Notes under the pieces: model-generated | The model's database searches: none | What the model was told of the DNA's origin: nothing | The model's input: the letters and a program-made list of their open reading frames with translations, nothing else | Translations under genes and position numbers: made by a program | From: VRUE01 sp963732225 | GTDB lineage: Bacteria; Actinomycetota; Thermoleophilia; Solirubrobacterales; 70-9 | DNA: 64,000 nucleotides | Reading direction: 5' to 3' | Assembly (NCBI GenBank): GCA_963732225.1 | Contig: CAVSYR010000002.1 | Location: 682,001 to 746,000, forward strand | Shown: piece by piece, positions 34,347-44,060 of the stretch | How the letters are laid out: each line of letters begins with the position of its first letter | How positions within the stretch are numbered: position 1 is the stretch's first letter

Positions 34347-35866
34347 CCACTCGTTACAGCCACCTGATCACCGATGACAACCGCAAGTGGTGGACGCTCG
34401 GAGCGATGTGCTTCGCGCTGTTCATGATCATGCTCGACAACACGGTGGTCAACGTCGCCCTGCCGTCGATCCAGAAAGACCTCGGCGCCTCGATCTCCGG
34501 CCTGGAGTGGACGATCAACGGCTACACGCTTTCCTTCGCCGTGCTGCTGGCGACCGGTGGGCGGCTCGGCGACATCTTTGGCCGCCGCCGCATGTTCCTC
34601 TTCGGCGTCGTCATCTTTGCCCTCTCCTCGGCGACCGCCGGGCTCGCCGCCAGCCAGACCGATCTGGTTGCCAGTCGCGTGGTCCAGGGAGTCGGCGCGG
34701 CGCTGATGATGCCGGCGACGCTCTCGATCATCACCGATGCCTTTCCCGCTTCTGAGCGCGGCAAGGCGATGGGGATGTGGGCCGGCGTCTCGGCCCTTGC
34801 CCTCGCGGTCGGCCCGGTCGTCGGCGGTGCTCTGACCGAGCATGTCAGCTGGCGGGCGATCTTCTACCTCAACATCCCGGTCGCGATCGGCGCCGTGACC
34901 GCGTCGCTCTTCGCCGTGCGCGAGTCGCGCGACAACACCGTCGGCCGCGAGGTCGACTACGCCGGCGTCGCCCTGCTCACCGGTGCCCTGACGGCGCTGA
35001 TCCTGGCCCTGGTCGAGGGCAACGAATGGGGCTGGGGATCAACCGAGATCATCGCCCTGCTGGTCGGCGCCGCCGTCGGCATGGCCGCCTTCGTCGCGGT
35101 CGAGCTGCGGGTCAAAGTGCCGATGGTCGAATTCCGCTTCTTTTCCGATCGCAACTTCCTCGGCGCGGTCGTCGTTGCCCTGATCGTCTCCTTCTCGATG
35201 CTCGGCGTCTTCTTCTTCCTCGCCCTCTATATGCAGGACATCCTCCATTACTCGCCGCTCGAGGCGGGGGTCAGGTTCCTGCCCTCGACCCTGATGATCG
35301 TCGGTGTGGCGCCGGTCGCCGGGCGGCTCGCTGATCGCTTCGGGCCGCGCTGGCTGATCGCCGCCGGACTGGGCATCGTCGCCGCCTCGCTCTACAGCTT
35401 CAGCGGCATCGCGGTCGACTCCAGCTACCTCGACCTGCTGCCCGGCTTCATGCTGCTCGGCATCGGCATCGCCCTGACCATGTCGCCGATGACCAGTGCG
35501 GCGATGAACGCGGTCGCGGTCGAGAAGGCCGGGATCGCCTCGGGCGTGCTCTCGATGTTCCGCATGGTCGGCGGCAGCCTCGGGGTTGCCGTCACCGGCG
35601 CGATCTTCCAGGGCTCGGTCGGAACAACCAACTTCGCCGAAGCAAGCCCGCAGCAGTTCGTCGATGCCCTTGGGCAGGCGATGACCATCTGCTCCTTCGT
35701 CGCCCTCACCGGCGCCGTGATTGGCGCGGTCGCGATCCGCGCCAAGCGCGACAACCTCAGTAACGAGGCGGCGGAGGCGGCGGTCAACTTCGGTGGCGAG
35801 GAGCTCGCTGGGCGCGAGGTCGTGGCTGGCCGGGAGCCCGTTGCCGCAGGCGATTCCGCCGCCTGA
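34343..35866 (+). CDS. DHA2-family MFS drug exporter (EmrB/QacA type)
   Basis: 507 aa. About 14 hydrophobic segments, with signature motifs DNTVVNVALPSIQKDLG at the first helix and GGRLGDIFGRRRMFLFG in the first cytoplasmic loop. Proton-driven export of hydrophobic drugs is the family function. TTG 34343 overlaps the marR stop and an AGGAGG-like GGAGGTAGGA stands 6-14 bases upstream. Expression should follow MarR release. Confidence 0.93.
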   Translation: MTTRYSHLITDDNRKWWTLGAMCFALFMIMLDNTVVNVALPSIQKDLGASISGLEWTINGYTLSFAVLLATGGRLGDIFGRRRMFLFGVVIFALSSATAGLAASQTDLVASRVVQGVGAALMMPATLSIITDAFPASERGKAMGMWAGVSALALAVGPVVGGALTEHVSWRAIFYLNIPVAIGAVTASLFAVRESRDNTVGREVDYAGVALLTGALTALILALVEGNEWGWGSTEIIALLVGAAVGMAAFVAVELRVKVPMVEFRFFSDRNFLGAVVVALIVSFSMLGVFFFLALYMQDILHYSPLEAGVRFLPSTLMIVGVAPVAGRLADRFGPRWLIAAGLGIVAASLYSFSGIAVDSSYLDLLPGFMLLGIGIALTMSPMTSAAMNAVAVEKAGIASGVLSMFRMVGGSLGVAVTGAIFQGSVGTTNFAEASPQQFVDALGQAMTICSFVALTGAVIGAVAIRAKRDNLSNEAAEAAVNFGGEELAGREVVAGREPVAAGDSAA

Positions 35867-35880
35867 AAAGCTCCCGCTCG

Positions 35881-36552
35881 ATGAGGATCCTGCTGCCGCC
35901 CTCGGAAGGCAAGGCCGAGCCCGAGGGTGGTGAGCCGGTCGATCTCGACTCGCTGGTCTTTGCCGCGGAGCTGCGCAAGCAGAGACAGAAGCTGCTGCGG
36001 GCCGTCAACCCGAAGCTCCGCAAAGCGCCCGCTGCGCCGGCCGCCGAGGTCTACACCGGCGTGCTCTATCAGCGCCTGGACCTCGCCGGGCTGAGCGCGA
36101 CCGCTCGCCGCCGGGCGGCGAAGCGGGTTCTGATTGCCAGTGCGCTCTGGGGCTTCGTGCGGCCGACGGACAGGATTCCCTACTACCGATTGCCGCCCTC
36201 AACCAAGCTCGACGGCATCGGACCGCTTGCGGCCTGGTGGCGCCCGGCGCTGGCGGCGGCGATGCCTGACGAGCCCGGCGAGACGATCGTCGACATGCGC
36301 TCCGGCGCCTACACCAGCGCCTGGAAGCCAAAGCGCGCCACACTGCTCTCCGTGCGGGCTTTTCGGGAGGAGAAGGGCAAGCGCAAGGCGGTCTCGCACA
36401 TGGCGAAGGCGGTGCGCGGCGAGGTCGCGAGGGCGCTGCTGCTCGCCAAGCGTGAGCCAAAGACTCCGGACGAGGTGGCCGCGGTCGCGACTGAGGCCGG
36501 CTTCGAGGTAGAGCTGACGCCGGCCAGCCTTGACCTGATCGTCGAGGCTTAG
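35881..36552 (+). CDS. yaaA: YaaA family peroxide-resistance protein (DUF328)
   Basis: 223 aa. It begins MRILLPPSEGKAEPEGGEP, the YaaA signature, with later family blocks YTGVLYQ, LWGFVRPTDRIPYYRL and DMRSGAYTSAWKP. E. coli YaaA limits free iron and DNA damage under hydrogen peroxide. It follows the MFS gene by 14 bases, so it may be cotranscribed. Confidence 0.9.
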   Translation: MRILLPPSEGKAEPEGGEPVDLDSLVFAAELRKQRQKLLRAVNPKLRKAPAAPAAEVYTGVLYQRLDLAGLSATARRRAAKRVLIASALWGFVRPTDRIPYYRLPPSTKLDGIGPLAAWWRPALAAAMPDEPGETIVDMRSGAYTSAWKPKRATLLSVRAFREEKGKRKAVSHMAKAVRGEVARALLLAKREPKTPDEVAAVATEAGFEVELTPASLDLIVEA

Positions 36553-36574
36553 CCAGTTTCCGACGCGAGGTGGG

Positions 36575-37269
36575 TCAGTGCTTGCTGTTGAGCGCCGGCC
36601 AGGTATCGGGGTCGGCGAGATCGAGCTGCGGCAGGGTCAGCACCGTCACCTCGCCCAGACTTTCGATCGTCTCCAAGTTCGAGCTCTCGATCGCGCTGGG
36701 CTCCTCGGGCCAGGGTGTGAGCACCACTGCGGCGACGTTCAGCCCGGCGGCCCGGGCGGACTCCAGTGTCAGCAGCGTGTGATTGATCGTGCCCAGTCCG
36801 GGCGAGGCGGCGACGATCAACGGCAGGCCAAGGTCCACGGCGAGATCACGGACCAGGTAATTGGCGCCTTGGTCGCGCATAGCGCCACCAAGGCGCCAGG
36901 ACAGTGGAACCAGCAGGCCGCCGACGCCCTCGCAGACAAGGGCGTCGACACCCGCGGCAGCGGATCGGGCGCCTGAGCGCAGGCGCTCCGGGTCGATCTC
37001 CTCACCGGCTTGTGCCGCGGCCAGGTGCGGAGAGGCAGGGGGGCCGTAGCGGTAGGGGGCGATCTCATCGTCGCCCTGCTCGGAACCGCTGGCGCGGCGT
37101 AGCAGCGCGTGGTCTGTCTCACCGGGTTCGTCCAGGCCTGTCACGGCCGGCTTGAAGACGGCGACCCTCGACCCCTGCCGCCGCAGATCGCGCGCCAGAA
37201 CCGCCGCCACGACCGTCTTGCCGACCTCCGTGCCGGTGCCGGTGACGAAGAAGCCCTTCGCGGTTGACA

Positions 37270-37270
<1 letters not shown>
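36575..37270 (-). CDS. bioD: Dethiobiotin synthetase
   Basis: 231 aa. ATP-dependent closure of the ureido ring of dethiobiotin. P-loop GTGTEVGKTVVAA near the N-terminus and EGVGGLLVPL in the middle are diagnostic. Its ATG shares one base with the bioF stop (TGATG). Last gene of the bioB-bioF-bioD operon. Confidence 0.95.
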
Positions 37271-38462
<1,192 letters not shown>

Positions 38463-38466
<4 letters not shown>

Positions 38467-38519
38467 AGGAGAGCCGCCCCCGGACGCGGGAGCGCGGGCA
38501 CGTGGCTTCCGGTGGTCAT
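38463..38519 (-). CDS. 18-codon mini-ORF bridging bioB and bioF
   Basis: The ATG shares a base with the bioB stop (TAATG), and its TGA overlaps the bioF GTG (GTGA). The peptide would be MTTGSHVPALPRPGAALL. It is too short for a folded function. Its value is probably to carry ribosomes from bioB to bioF. An 11-bp perfect inverted repeat (38492-38502/38523-38533) spans its first half and the end of bioB. Confidence 0.4.
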
Positions 38520-38533
38520 TAGCGTGCCCGCGC
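38492..38533 (-). promoter_or_regulatory. Stem-loop at the bioB-bioF junction
   Basis: GCGCGGGCACG at 38492 and CGTGCCCGCGC at 38523 are perfectly complementary with a 20-base loop that contains the bioB stop. No U-run follows, so it is not a standard terminator. It may tune expression between bioB and bioF or arise by chance from GC-rich coding sequence. Confidence 0.4.
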
Positions 38534-39673
38534 GGGAGCGGAGGAGGCGGCGTCTGATTCCGGATACGGCGGCGGCTTCTTGGTCTTCTTGATCACCCGC
38601 AGCTGCGTCGAGGGATCCCAGAAGTTGGCCTCGTCCTGGTGGTCGATCAGCTCGTCCATTGGCGTCGCCGGTGTCTCGCCGTCGAGCCAGCCGTCGCGGT
38701 TGTCGGGCCGCGGGTTGGCGCCGTTGTCGGGCTGGCGGGCGACGTTCAGCCCGAGCTCCTCGAACATCGCCCGGTCGTCCTCGGGCTCGGCCCCGAGCGT
38801 GGTCAGGAAGTTGCCCATCATCACGCCGTTGAGGCCGGCCTTGACCGCCAGCGGCTGTAGGTCGCCGAGGTTCTCGACCCGGCCACCGCAGAGGCGGAAG
38901 AGCGCGCCCGGAATGATCAGGCGGAAGATCGCCACCCACTTGACTACGTCCCAGGCATCCATCAGTGGGCGCTCGCCGAACTTGGTGCCGTCTCGCGGGT
39001 TGAGCAGGTTGATTGGCACCGAGGTTGGGTTGATCTCGGTCAGCTCGAAGGCCATCTCGACCCGTTGCTGCGGCGACTCGCCGAGGTTGAGGATGCCGCC
39101 GACGCAGGTCTCCAGCCCGGCCTCCTTGACCGCCTGGATCGTCCGCAGCCGGCCCTCGTAGCGGACCGTGCTCGAGACCTCTGGGTAGTAGGAGCGGGCC
39201 GACTCGACGTTGTGGTGGACGCGCTGGATGCCGGCCTCGCGCAGCTTCTTGGCGCGTTCGCCCGACATGTGGCCGATCGAGGCGCAGCGCTTCAGGTTGG
39301 TCTGCTCGGCGACGAGCTTGGCGCCCTCGAGGATTTTCTCGAAGTCGCGCTTGGAGAGCCCCTGGCCCTGGGTGACCATGCAGAAACGGTGAGCACCCGC
39401 GGCTTCTGCCGCTTTGGCGTGCTCGAGGATCTGCTCGGGCTCCATCATCGCGTGCATCGGCGTGTCCGCCTCGGCGTAACGCGATTGAGCGCAGAAGCCA
39501 CAATCCTCGGCGCAGCCGCCGGACTTGGCGTTGACCAGCGAGCACATGTCGGTCGAGTCGCCGAAGTTCTCGCGCCGCACCGCCCAGGCGCGCTCAACCA
39601 GGTCGCCGATCTCCTCGTGCCCGGTCAGTTCGCCGAGGGCGAGCGCTTCCTCAAAGGTGATCAGGGAGGGCAT
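38519..39673 (-). CDS. bioB: Biotin synthase
   Basis: 384 aa. Radical SAM enzyme inserting sulfur into dethiobiotin. The [4Fe-4S] motif is C54-x3-C58-x2-C61 (GGCAEDCGFC). Candidates for the [2Fe-2S] ligands are Cys in RFCMVTQGQ, KRCASIG and ETCVGGILN, with Arg in ALFRLCGGR. About 40 residues longer than the E. coli enzyme through a Pro/Lys-rich C-terminal tail. First gene of the operon, TAGCCT nine bases before ATG. Confidence 0.97.
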   Translation of the reverse strand: MPSLITFEEALALGELTGHEEIGDLVERAWAVRRENFGDSTDMCSLVNAKSGGCAEDCGFCAQSRYAEADTPMHAMMEPEQILEHAKAAEAAGAHRFCMVTQGQGLSKRDFEKILEGAKLVAEQTNLKRCASIGHMSGERAKKLREAGIQRVHHNVESARSYYPEVSSTVRYEGRLRTIQAVKEAGLETCVGGILNLGESPQQRVEMAFELTEINPTSVPINLLNPRDGTKFGERPLMDAWDVVKWVAIFRLIIPGALFRLCGGRVENLGDLQPLAVKAGLNGVMMGNFLTTLGAEPEDDRAMFEELGLNVARQPDNGANPRPDNRDGWLDGETPATPMDELIDHQDEANFWDPSTQLRVIKKTKKPPPYPESDAASSAPARAR

Positions 39674-39682
39674 TCGGGCGCA

Positions 39683-39688
39683 AGGCTA
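39683..39688 (-). promoter_or_regulatory. -10 hexamer for bioB
   Basis: TAGCCT on the minus strand nine bases before the bioB ATG. No palindrome resembling a BirA or BioQ operator was seen in the 77-base intergenic region. Confidence 0.35.
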
Positions 39689-39736
39689 GGTGGCGGTCCG
39701 GACGCTCGATCGACGCGCTCCCGACGGGCCTACGCC

Positions 39737-39742
39737 TAACAT
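39737..39742 (+). promoter_or_regulatory. -10 hexamer for the GH3 gene
   Basis: TAACAT is eight bases before GTG 39751, with no ribosome-binding site. It fits a leaderless mRNA. Confidence 0.4.
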
Positions 39743-39750
39743 CGCGCGCG

Positions 39751-40884
39751 GTGAAGGCGGCGAGGATCAGGCGCAGGCGAGTGGCCGTCGGGTTGACCTG
39801 CGGGCTGGCGATCGCGGCCTTTGCATTTGGCGCCGCAATCAGCGATCGCGACAGCACGCCGGCAGCCAGCGCGGCGTCGCAGCTATCGCTGCCCGAGCTC
39901 GCTGGCGCGCGTCTGATCGTCGGCTTCCACGGCACCAAGGTGCCGGAGCGGTTGCGGCGGACGATTCGCCACGGCGGCCTCTCAGGGGTGGTCCTCTTCG
40001 ACGAGAACCTGCCGAGCCGGGCGACGGCGCGGGCCCTGATCGCCGAAATCGAATCGATCCATCGCCCACCCGGCCTGCGCGACCCACTGCTGATCATGGT
40101 CGACCAGGAGGGTGGCTTGGTGAAGCGACTCGGCGGCGCCCCGACGGCCTCGGCGGCGCAGATGGGAGCGGCCGGCGCTGCCTCCAGTCGAGCCCAGGGC
40201 CGAGCCACGGCGGCCAACCTGAGCGGGGTGGGGGCCAACGTCGACCTGGCTCCGGTGCTGGACGTCGCTCGGGCCGGTGGCACGATCGCGAGCACCGAGC
40301 GGGGTTTTGGATCCAGCGCCGCCGCGGTGGAAGCGACCGCGGTGCCCTTTGCGGTCGGCTTGCAGGAACTCGGCGTTGCCGCCACCGCCAAGCACTTCCC
40401 GGGTCTCGGTGCGGCGGCCGAAAACACCGACTTCGCCGTGCAGCAGATCGACCTGCCGAAGCGGACGCTGCGGGCGGTTGACGAGCGCCCCTACCGGCGC
40501 TTCGTCGCCGCCGGCGGCGAGCTGGTGATGCTGAGCACCGCTATCTACCCGGCCTTCTCGCCGAAGCCAGCGGCCTTCGCCCGGCCGATCGCCAGCGGCG
40601 AGCTGCGCCGGCGCATCGGTTTCAAGGGGGTCTCGGTCACCGACGCGCTTGAATCGGCCGCGGTGCGGGACTTCGGCGGACCCGCTGCCGCGGCACGGGC
40701 GGCGACCGCGGCCGGCACCGACCTACTCCTTTTCACCGCCTATCGCGCCGCCATGGCCGCTGGGCAGGCTCTACGGGGTTTATTGCACAGCGCACCGAAC
40801 ACCCGAGCCGCCTTCGAAGCCTCAGTCAGCAGGGTCCTGCGTCTGCGCCACGCCCTGGCGGCTAACGCGGCTCACCAACGGTGA
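39751..40884 (+). CDS. Exported glycoside hydrolase family 3 protein (NagZ-like)
   Basis: 377 aa. A signal peptide or anchor (about 10-28) precedes a GH3 N-terminal barrel with VDQEGGLVKRL, KHFPGLG and the probable nucleophile Asp in VSVTDALES. The NagZ His-containing loop after KHFPG is not clearly conserved (GAAAENTD). It probably acts on N-acetylglucosaminides of the wall, outside the cell. Its end overlaps the convergent cyclase gene by 23 bases. Confidence 0.85.
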   Translation: MKAARIRRRRVAVGLTCGLAIAAFAFGAAISDRDSTPAASAASQLSLPELAGARLIVGFHGTKVPERLRRTIRHGGLSGVVLFDENLPSRATARALIAEIESIHRPPGLRDPLLIMVDQEGGLVKRLGGAPTASAAQMGAAGAASSRAQGRATAANLSGVGANVDLAPVLDVARAGGTIASTERGFGSSAAAVEATAVPFAVGLQELGVAATAKHFPGLGAAAENTDFAVQQIDLPKRTLRAVDERPYRRFVAAGGELVMLSTAIYPAFSPKPAAFARPIASGELRRRIGFKGVSVTDALESAAVRDFGGPAAAARAATAAGTDLLLFTAYRAAMAAGQALRGLLHSAPNTRAAFEASVSRVLRLRHALAANAAHQR

Positions 40885-42364
40885 TCTTGACTTCTCCCAA
40901 CCCCGGTTCCGGGGTGGTGTCATCGAAGGTTTTGACCCGATCGCGCCCCGACCCCTTTGCCGCGTACATCGCCGCGTCGGCCCGACCCAGCACCGCTTCG
41001 TAGCTGAGCCTGTCGCCGGCCCCGAAGGCGGCGATGCCGACGCTGGCGGTGATCGGCGGAATCTCCGGCTCGGCGCTCATCCGCTCGCGGATCGCCACGG
41101 TGATCTCGGCGCCGACCTCTTCGGCCTCGGCCAGCTCGCAGCGCGGCAGCACGATCGCGAACTCATCGCCGCCGATCCGCGCCAGCACGTCGGTCTCGCG
41201 AGCGCGGCCGCGCAGCACCTCCGCGATCTCGGCGAGGACGCGATCCCCGGCCGGGTGACCGAGGGTGTCGTTGACCTGCTTGAAGTGGTCGAGGTCGAGC
41301 ATCAGCAGCGCCCCGGCGACGCCGTAGCGATGGCTGCGCGCCAGCTCGGCCCGCAGGTCCTCCTCGAAGCGGCGCCGGTTCTTCAATCCCGTGAGCGGGT
41401 CCTGGCTGGCCTGCAGCGCCAGTTCCTGCATCCGTTCGTGGCGGCTCCAGACCAGGACGAGGGCCGCCAGCAGCGCCGCCAGCGAGAGCCCGACGATCGC
41501 GATCATCACCGCCAGGTCAACCCCGGGGCGGCTCGGGTCGCGCACGACCAGCAGCCAGGTGCGGTCGGCGATGTGGATCGGTGCGGTGGCGGATTCGTCG
41601 CGGGCCAGGTTGGGCCCGGCAATCGGGGTGCCGTGGTCGATCAGGGCCGCGGCAACCCCGTTCGGCAGCGCCGTCGTGGCCGCCGCTGTCAAGTCCGGGA
41701 CCCGGAAGGCACCGCCGGCGAAGCCGACCAGCGCCGCACGCCGCTCGGCGACCGTTCTCAACGGGGCGCCGTCGCGGTAGACCGGGCGGAAGACATTGAT
41801 TCCGGTTCCACCGACAGGCAGGCGCATCGCCGGCGTGGCGGCCGGCCTGCCGCTGTCTCGGGCTTTCAGCAGGTAGGCGCCACGCAGTTTGTCCGAGCCG
41901 ACGTCGTAGCCGATCGGCGGCTGCACGGTGAGGCCTTTCGCGGCGACGTAGATGATCGGGAAGTAGTGACTGCGGGCACGCGCTCGGCGCAGGTTGCCCA
42001 GTGGCCCCCGTTCGAGGATCGGATAGCCGTGGGTGCGTTCGAAGCTCGCCCGCCGGGCAGCGGACACCGAGCCGATAAAGGCCGTTGCGGTGAGCGCTCC
42101 CGGCCGCAGCAGCGAGCCGGCGACGACTTTGAACTCATGGGGGCTGAAGTGGCCCTCCGCTTGGTAGAAGGCCGAGGCGCTGGAGAGCTGGCCGACCGAG
42201 AGGGCGGCAAGCGCTTCCGCCTGGTGGGCGGCGCGCAGCGCCTCGCCATGCTGTCGCGTCTCGAAGCTGTCGCTTTCGCGGTCGTGGACGACCAGCGCCA
42301 CCGCGATCGATCCGACCGCAATCGCGGCGACTACGGCAAAGCCAAGCCAGAAACGGAAGCGCAT
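40862..42364 (-). CDS. Membrane diguanylate cyclase with CHASE-like sensor
   Basis: 500 aa from ATG 42364. Two transmembrane helices (about 4-24 and 307-330) flank an extracytoplasmic CHASE-like sensor. The GGDEF domain has the active motif RIGGDEFAIV and an intact inhibitory site RETD five residues before it, so it should make cyclic-di-GMP under product control. A GACAAT hexamer six bases before the start supports this ATG over a TTG further upstream. Confidence 0.9.
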   Translation of the reverse strand: MRFRFWLGFAVVAAIAVGSIAVALVVHDRESDSFETRQHGEALRAAHQAEALAALSVGQLSSASAFYQAEGHFSPHEFKVVAGSLLRPGALTATAFIGSVSAARRASFERTHGYPILERGPLGNLRRARARSHYFPIIYVAAKGLTVQPPIGYDVGSDKLRGAYLLKARDSGRPAATPAMRLPVGGTGINVFRPVYRDGAPLRTVAERRAALVGFAGGAFRVPDLTAAATTALPNGVAAALIDHGTPIAGPNLARDESATAPIHIADRTWLLVVRDPSRPGVDLAVMIAIVGLSLAALLAALVLVWSRHERMQELALQASQDPLTGLKNRRRFEEDLRAELARSHRYGVAGALLMLDLDHFKQVNDTLGHPAGDRVLAEIAEVLRGRARETDVLARIGGDEFAIVLPRCELAEAEEVGAEITVAIRERMSAEPEIPPITASVGIAAFGAGDRLSYEAVLGRADAAMYAAKGSGRDRVKTFDDTTPEPGLGEVKITVGEPR

Positions 42365-42370
42365 GGATCT

Positions 42371-42376
42371 ATTGTC
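42371..42376 (-). promoter_or_regulatory. -10-like hexamer for the cyclase gene
   Basis: GACAAT on the minus strand, six bases before ATG 42364. It lies 20 bases after the preceding gene on this strand (stop at 42396), so independent expression is possible. Confidence 0.3.
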
Positions 42377-42395
42377 GGCCGCAGATCGCCGCGCC

Positions 42396-43031
42396 TCAAT
42401 CCACGGGTGCGTTTGCAAGTGACTCCCACAGGTACAGGGAGGCGAGGCTGCGGTGCGGGCGCCAGGGCTCGCCGATCTCCAGCACCTTCGCCGGGGGCGG
42501 CATCTCCTCGAGGTCGTACTCGATCTGCACCGCCTTGCGGATGCCGAGATCGCCGCCGGAGAGGACGTCGGGCCGTTCGAGGTGGAACATCAGGAACATC
42601 TCGGCGGTCCAGACGCCGAGCCCGCGCACGGCGACGATCTCCTCGATCACCTCGGCGTCATCGAGCTGGTCGAGGAGCTCGAGCTCGAGCTCGCCCTCGA
42701 TTACGTGCGAAGCGAGGTCGCGGACGTACTCGACCTTGCGACCGGAGAGCCCGGCGCCGCGCAGGTCGGATTCCTCAGCTTCGAGCAGCTGCTCGGGCGA
42801 TGGCGTGCTGCCGCCGAAGAGATCGAGGATGCGGCCGTAGATCGTCCGCGCCGCCTTGGTCGAGAGCTGCTGCCCGACGATCGCCCGCAGCAGGGCGCCG
42901 TAGGCGTCGTTGGGGCGCTCCTCTTTGCGCCGGCTCAGTCGCGTCGCCAGGTCGATTTTGCCGACCCGTTCTATCAGCGCCGCCATCGTCGGGTCACTGG
43001 CGGCGAGCTGCTTGCGCGCCGCCGCGCTCAT
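42396..43031 (-). CDS. DNA-3-methyladenine glycosylase II-like (AlkA/HhH-GPD)
   Basis: 211 aa. Base-excision glycosylase fold: LLRAIVGQQLSTKAARTIY, the helix-hairpin-helix VRGLGVWTAEMFLMF and the catalytic Asp in SGGDLGIRKA. ATG 43031 is chosen since it overlaps the enoyl-CoA hydratase stop (ATGA). Third gene after the biotinyl-domain and hydratase genes; the grouping makes no obvious pathway sense. Confidence 0.9.
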   Translation of the reverse strand: MSAAARKQLAASDPTMAALIERVGKIDLATRLSRRKEERPNDAYGALLRAIVGQQLSTKAARTIYGRILDLFGGSTPSPEQLLEAEESDLRGAGLSGRKVEYVRDLASHVIEGELELELLDQLDDAEVIEEIVAVRGLGVWTAEMFLMFHLERPDVLSGGDLGIRKAVQIEYDLEEMPPPAKVLEIGEPWRPHRSLASLYLWESLANAPVD

Positions 43032-43834
43032 CGTCCCTGCCACTCGGGCTTGCGCTTCTCGGCAAAGGCCTCGATGCCCTCGCGGAAGTCAGCCGAGCTG
43101 AAGCAGGACTCGCGCAGGGCGATCAGCCCGGCCTCCTGCTGCTCGCTCAGGATCGGCGAGGCGGCGAGCAGATCGATCGCGCTTTTGTTGCCGCGCATCG
43201 AGAGCGGCGCGTTGCCGGCGATCTCAGCCGCTAAGGCGACGGAGACCTCCTCCAGGCGCTCGGCGGCGACGACTTCGTGGACGAGGCCGATCTCGGCGGC
43301 GCGCTCCGCCTCGAAGTTGCGGCCGGTGAGGAAGAGCTCCTTGGTGCGGGCGAGGCCAACCGTGTCGATGAACTTGCGCAGGCCGGTGTGGCTGTAGACG
43401 AGGCCGAGCTTGACCGGCGGCATGCCTAGCTTGATTCCGCCGGCGGCGATCCGCATGTCACAGGTCACCGCCAGCTCGAGCCCGCCGCCGACACAGGCGC
43501 CGTTGATCGCGGCGACGGTCGGCCAGGGGTGGCTGGCAAGCGCCTCCATCGCGGCGTGGAAGGGGTGGGCGACGAGGGCCTCGGCGTCGCGCTCGAAGGT
43601 CTCCGTCGGGATCGCGGAGATGTCGTAGCCGGCCGAGAAGACCGGCGGGGCGCCGGTGATCAGCAGGCAGCGGGTGGCGATCCCCTGGTCGAGGCGGGGC
43701 AGCGTCTCGGCGATCGCATCGAGGATCTCGTGGTCGAGCGCGTTGCGGCGCTCTGGGTTGGAAATGCGGAGGCGGACCACCGCCTCGGCCGGGGAGTCGA
43801 GGAGCAGCTTGCCGCCAGCGAGCTGCTCGTTCAC
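43028..43834 (-). CDS. Enoyl-CoA hydratase/isomerase family protein
   Basis: 268 aa. Crotonase fold with oxyanion-hole segments around GAPPVFSAGYDIS and GACVGGGLELAVTCD. The first catalytic Glu (GGGLELA) is present, but the second, normally in a PEI/PEV motif, reads GMPPVKLG, so ordinary hydratase activity is uncertain. Overlaps the biotinyl-domain gene by four bases. Confidence 0.88.
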   Translation of the reverse strand: MNEQLAGGKLLLDSPAEAVVRLRISNPERRNALDHEILDAIAETLPRLDQGIATRCLLITGAPPVFSAGYDISAIPTETFERDAEALVAHPFHAAMEALASHPWPTVAAINGACVGGGLELAVTCDMRIAAGGIKLGMPPVKLGLVYSHTGLRKFIDTVGLARTKELFLTGRNFEAERAAEIGLVHEVVAAERLEEVSVALAAEIAGNAPLSMRGNKSAIDLLAASPILSEQQEAGLIALRESCFSSADFREGIEAFAEKRKPEWQGR

Positions 43835-44040
43835 TCCAGCACTACGAGGACGTCGCCTTCACTGACTGACTGACCCTCCTCGCAGCGGATCTCCTTGACG
43901 GTGCCGTCGTCTTCGCTCTCAACCGGGATCTCCATCTTCATCGACTCGAGGATCACGACCGTGTCCCCGTCCGCGATTGTGTCCCCGACGGCGACCTCGA
44001 TTTTCCACACGTTGCCGGTGATGTGAGCCTCGATGTTCAT
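43831..44040 (-). CDS. Biotin/lipoyl-attachment domain protein (BCCP-like)
   Basis: 69 aa, a stand-alone biotinyl domain. The attachment lysine is in ILESMKMEIPV, close to the canonical EAMKM. Such small carriers serve acyl-CoA or pyruvate carboxylases. No carboxylase subunit is in the window. First gene of the operon with the hydratase and glycosylase, starting at ATG 44040, 20 bases from the divergent glycosyltransferase. Confidence 0.92.
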   Translation of the reverse strand: MNIEAHITGNVWKIEVAVGDTIADGDTVVILESMKMEIPVESEDDGTVKEIRCEEGQSVSEGDVLVVLE

Positions 44041-44047
44041 GGCGGGG

Positions 44048-44054
44048 GACAATA
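44048..44054. promoter_or_regulatory. Bidirectional -10 element in a 20-base intergenic gap
   Basis: GACAATA reads GACAAT on the plus strand (seven bases before GTG 44061) and TATTGT on the minus strand (eight bases before ATG 44040). Both genes would be leaderless. Each gene's -35 region would have to lie inside the other gene's coding sequence. Confidence 0.45.
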
Positions 44055-44060
44055 TCCGCC

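Noticed and set aside
42660..42690. Repeated GAGCTC-like stretch in the glycosylase gene suggesting a repeat
   Set aside because: It encodes an acidic LELELLDQLDD segment and is explained by coding.
40649..43234. 861-codon plus-strand frame opposite the cyclase and glycosylase genes
   Set aside because: The longest shadow in the window; both minus-strand genes have clear active-site motifs.
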